This document shows positions 6,075 to 6,148 of a DNA stretch of 6,148 nt, piece by piece (position 1 is the stretch's first letter; the number at the start of each line of letters is the position of its first letter). Under the pieces are notes generated by a model. The model saw nothing but the letters and a program-made list of their open reading frames with translations. It was not told the DNA's origin and did not search any database. The translations under genes were made by a program, and so were the position numbers. The DNA is taken from assembly GCA_028717785.1 (NCBI GenBank), contig JAQUND010000093.1:1-6148 (forward strand). The letters are read 5' to 3'. Source of the DNA: Candidatus Nanoarchaeia archaeon. Lineage in GTDB: Archaea > Nanoarchaeota > Nanoarchaeia > SCGC-AAA011-G17 > JAFCDX01.

Positions 6075-6082
6075 GTTATATA
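6075..6082 (-). promoter_or_regulatory. TATA box of the copper operon
   Basis: TATATAAC on the minus strand, first base 29 nt before the ATG at 6053, the same spacing as the other promoters. No Shine-Dalgarno precedes the ATG, so the operon mRNA is probably leaderless. Confidence 0.7.
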
Positions 6083-6089
6083 CCGTTTG

Positions 6090-6105
6090 GTGTAACTAGT
6101 TTCAC
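6090..6105. promoter_or_regulatory. Candidate operator of the copper operon
   Basis: GTGTAACTAGTTTCAC is a palindrome in 14 of 16 positions (perfect core AACTAGTT, one T-T mismatch pair, then GTG/CAC). It lies 7 bp upstream of the TATA box, abutting the BRE position, where a regulator could recruit or block TFB. A looser repeat, TAGTTA at 6073-6078 with TAACTA at 6093-6098, links it to the TATA region. I infer a metal-responsive regulator site; no regulator gene is in the window. Confidence 0.5.
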
Positions 6106-6148
6106 TTAAGAACAACTATATTATTCATTCCACGTCTTTTTCTTTCTA

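Noticed and set aside
6102..6148. Possible 3' end of another minus-strand gene at the right edge (frame ending ...RRGMNNIVVLK, stop at 6102-6104, or ...KKKTWNE, stop at 6121-6123)
   Set aside because: Only 8 to 14 codons are visible and two frames are equally open, so neither can be supported; the first would also run into the candidate operator.
1..6148. CRISPR array, tRNA gene, insertion sequence or attachment site
   Set aside because: No regularly spaced repeats, no tRNA-like T-loop/anticodon arrangement, no transposase frame and no flanking direct repeats were found.

Overview
The window is strongly A+T-rich archaeal DNA. The markers are a 20S-type proteasome alpha subunit (psmA, partial), the archaeal/eukaryal RNase P protein Pop5/Rnp2 directly upstream of it, an RNase P RNA with archaeal-looking conserved segments, and TATA-box promoters feeding leaderless transcripts. 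Base composition, small genes and tight packing would suit a DPANN-type archaeon (Woesearchaeota/Pacearchaeota-like), but that placement is inference; nothing here fixes the lineage.

Layout, left to right. Positions 1-589 (minus): rnp2 (pop5) followed by psmA, the start of the widely conserved archaeal proteasome/exosome gene string. A possible 19-residue leaderless leader ORF (580-639) sits at the predicted transcription start of this operon and overlaps the rnp2 start codon. Positions 742-873 (minus): a 43-residue small protein with its own promoter. Positions 970-1324 (plus): rnpB, the RNA subunit of RNase P, with P1, P4 (including the bulged U) and the conserved segments all visible. Thus one RNase P protein gene and the RNase P RNA gene lie about 380 bp apart on opposite strands. 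Positions 1341-1700 (minus) and 1796-2122 (plus) are two divergent unrecognised genes sharing a 95-bp promoter region.

Positions 2124-6053 (minus) form a three-gene copper operon, transcribed right to left: (1) a fusion of a cytoplasmic HMA domain, a TauE/SafE (DsbD_2/UreH-like) membrane domain, an outward-facing cupredoxin domain and a Cys-rich tail; (2) a membrane-anchored single HMA-like domain whose CxxC metal site has become CPGH; (3) CopA, a Cu(+) P1B-1 ATPase with one HMA domain and a His-rich linker. The genes are 1 nt apart and then overlap by 4 nt (ATGA). I infer that cytoplasmic Cu(+) is bound by the HMA domains and passed through or pumped across the membrane, with the cupredoxin, the CPGH protein and the Cys tail handling copper on the outer face.

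The clearest pattern beyond the genes is promoter geometry. Six predicted promoters carry a TATA-like octamer (five of them TTTAWAWA) whose first base is exactly 29 nt upstream of the start codon, or of the first P1 base of rnpB. This supports leaderless transcription as the rule for first genes here, supports the small 43-residue gene, and makes the leader ORF before rnp2 worth testing. A near-perfect 16-bp palindrome just upstream of the copper promoter is a candidate metal-responsive operator.
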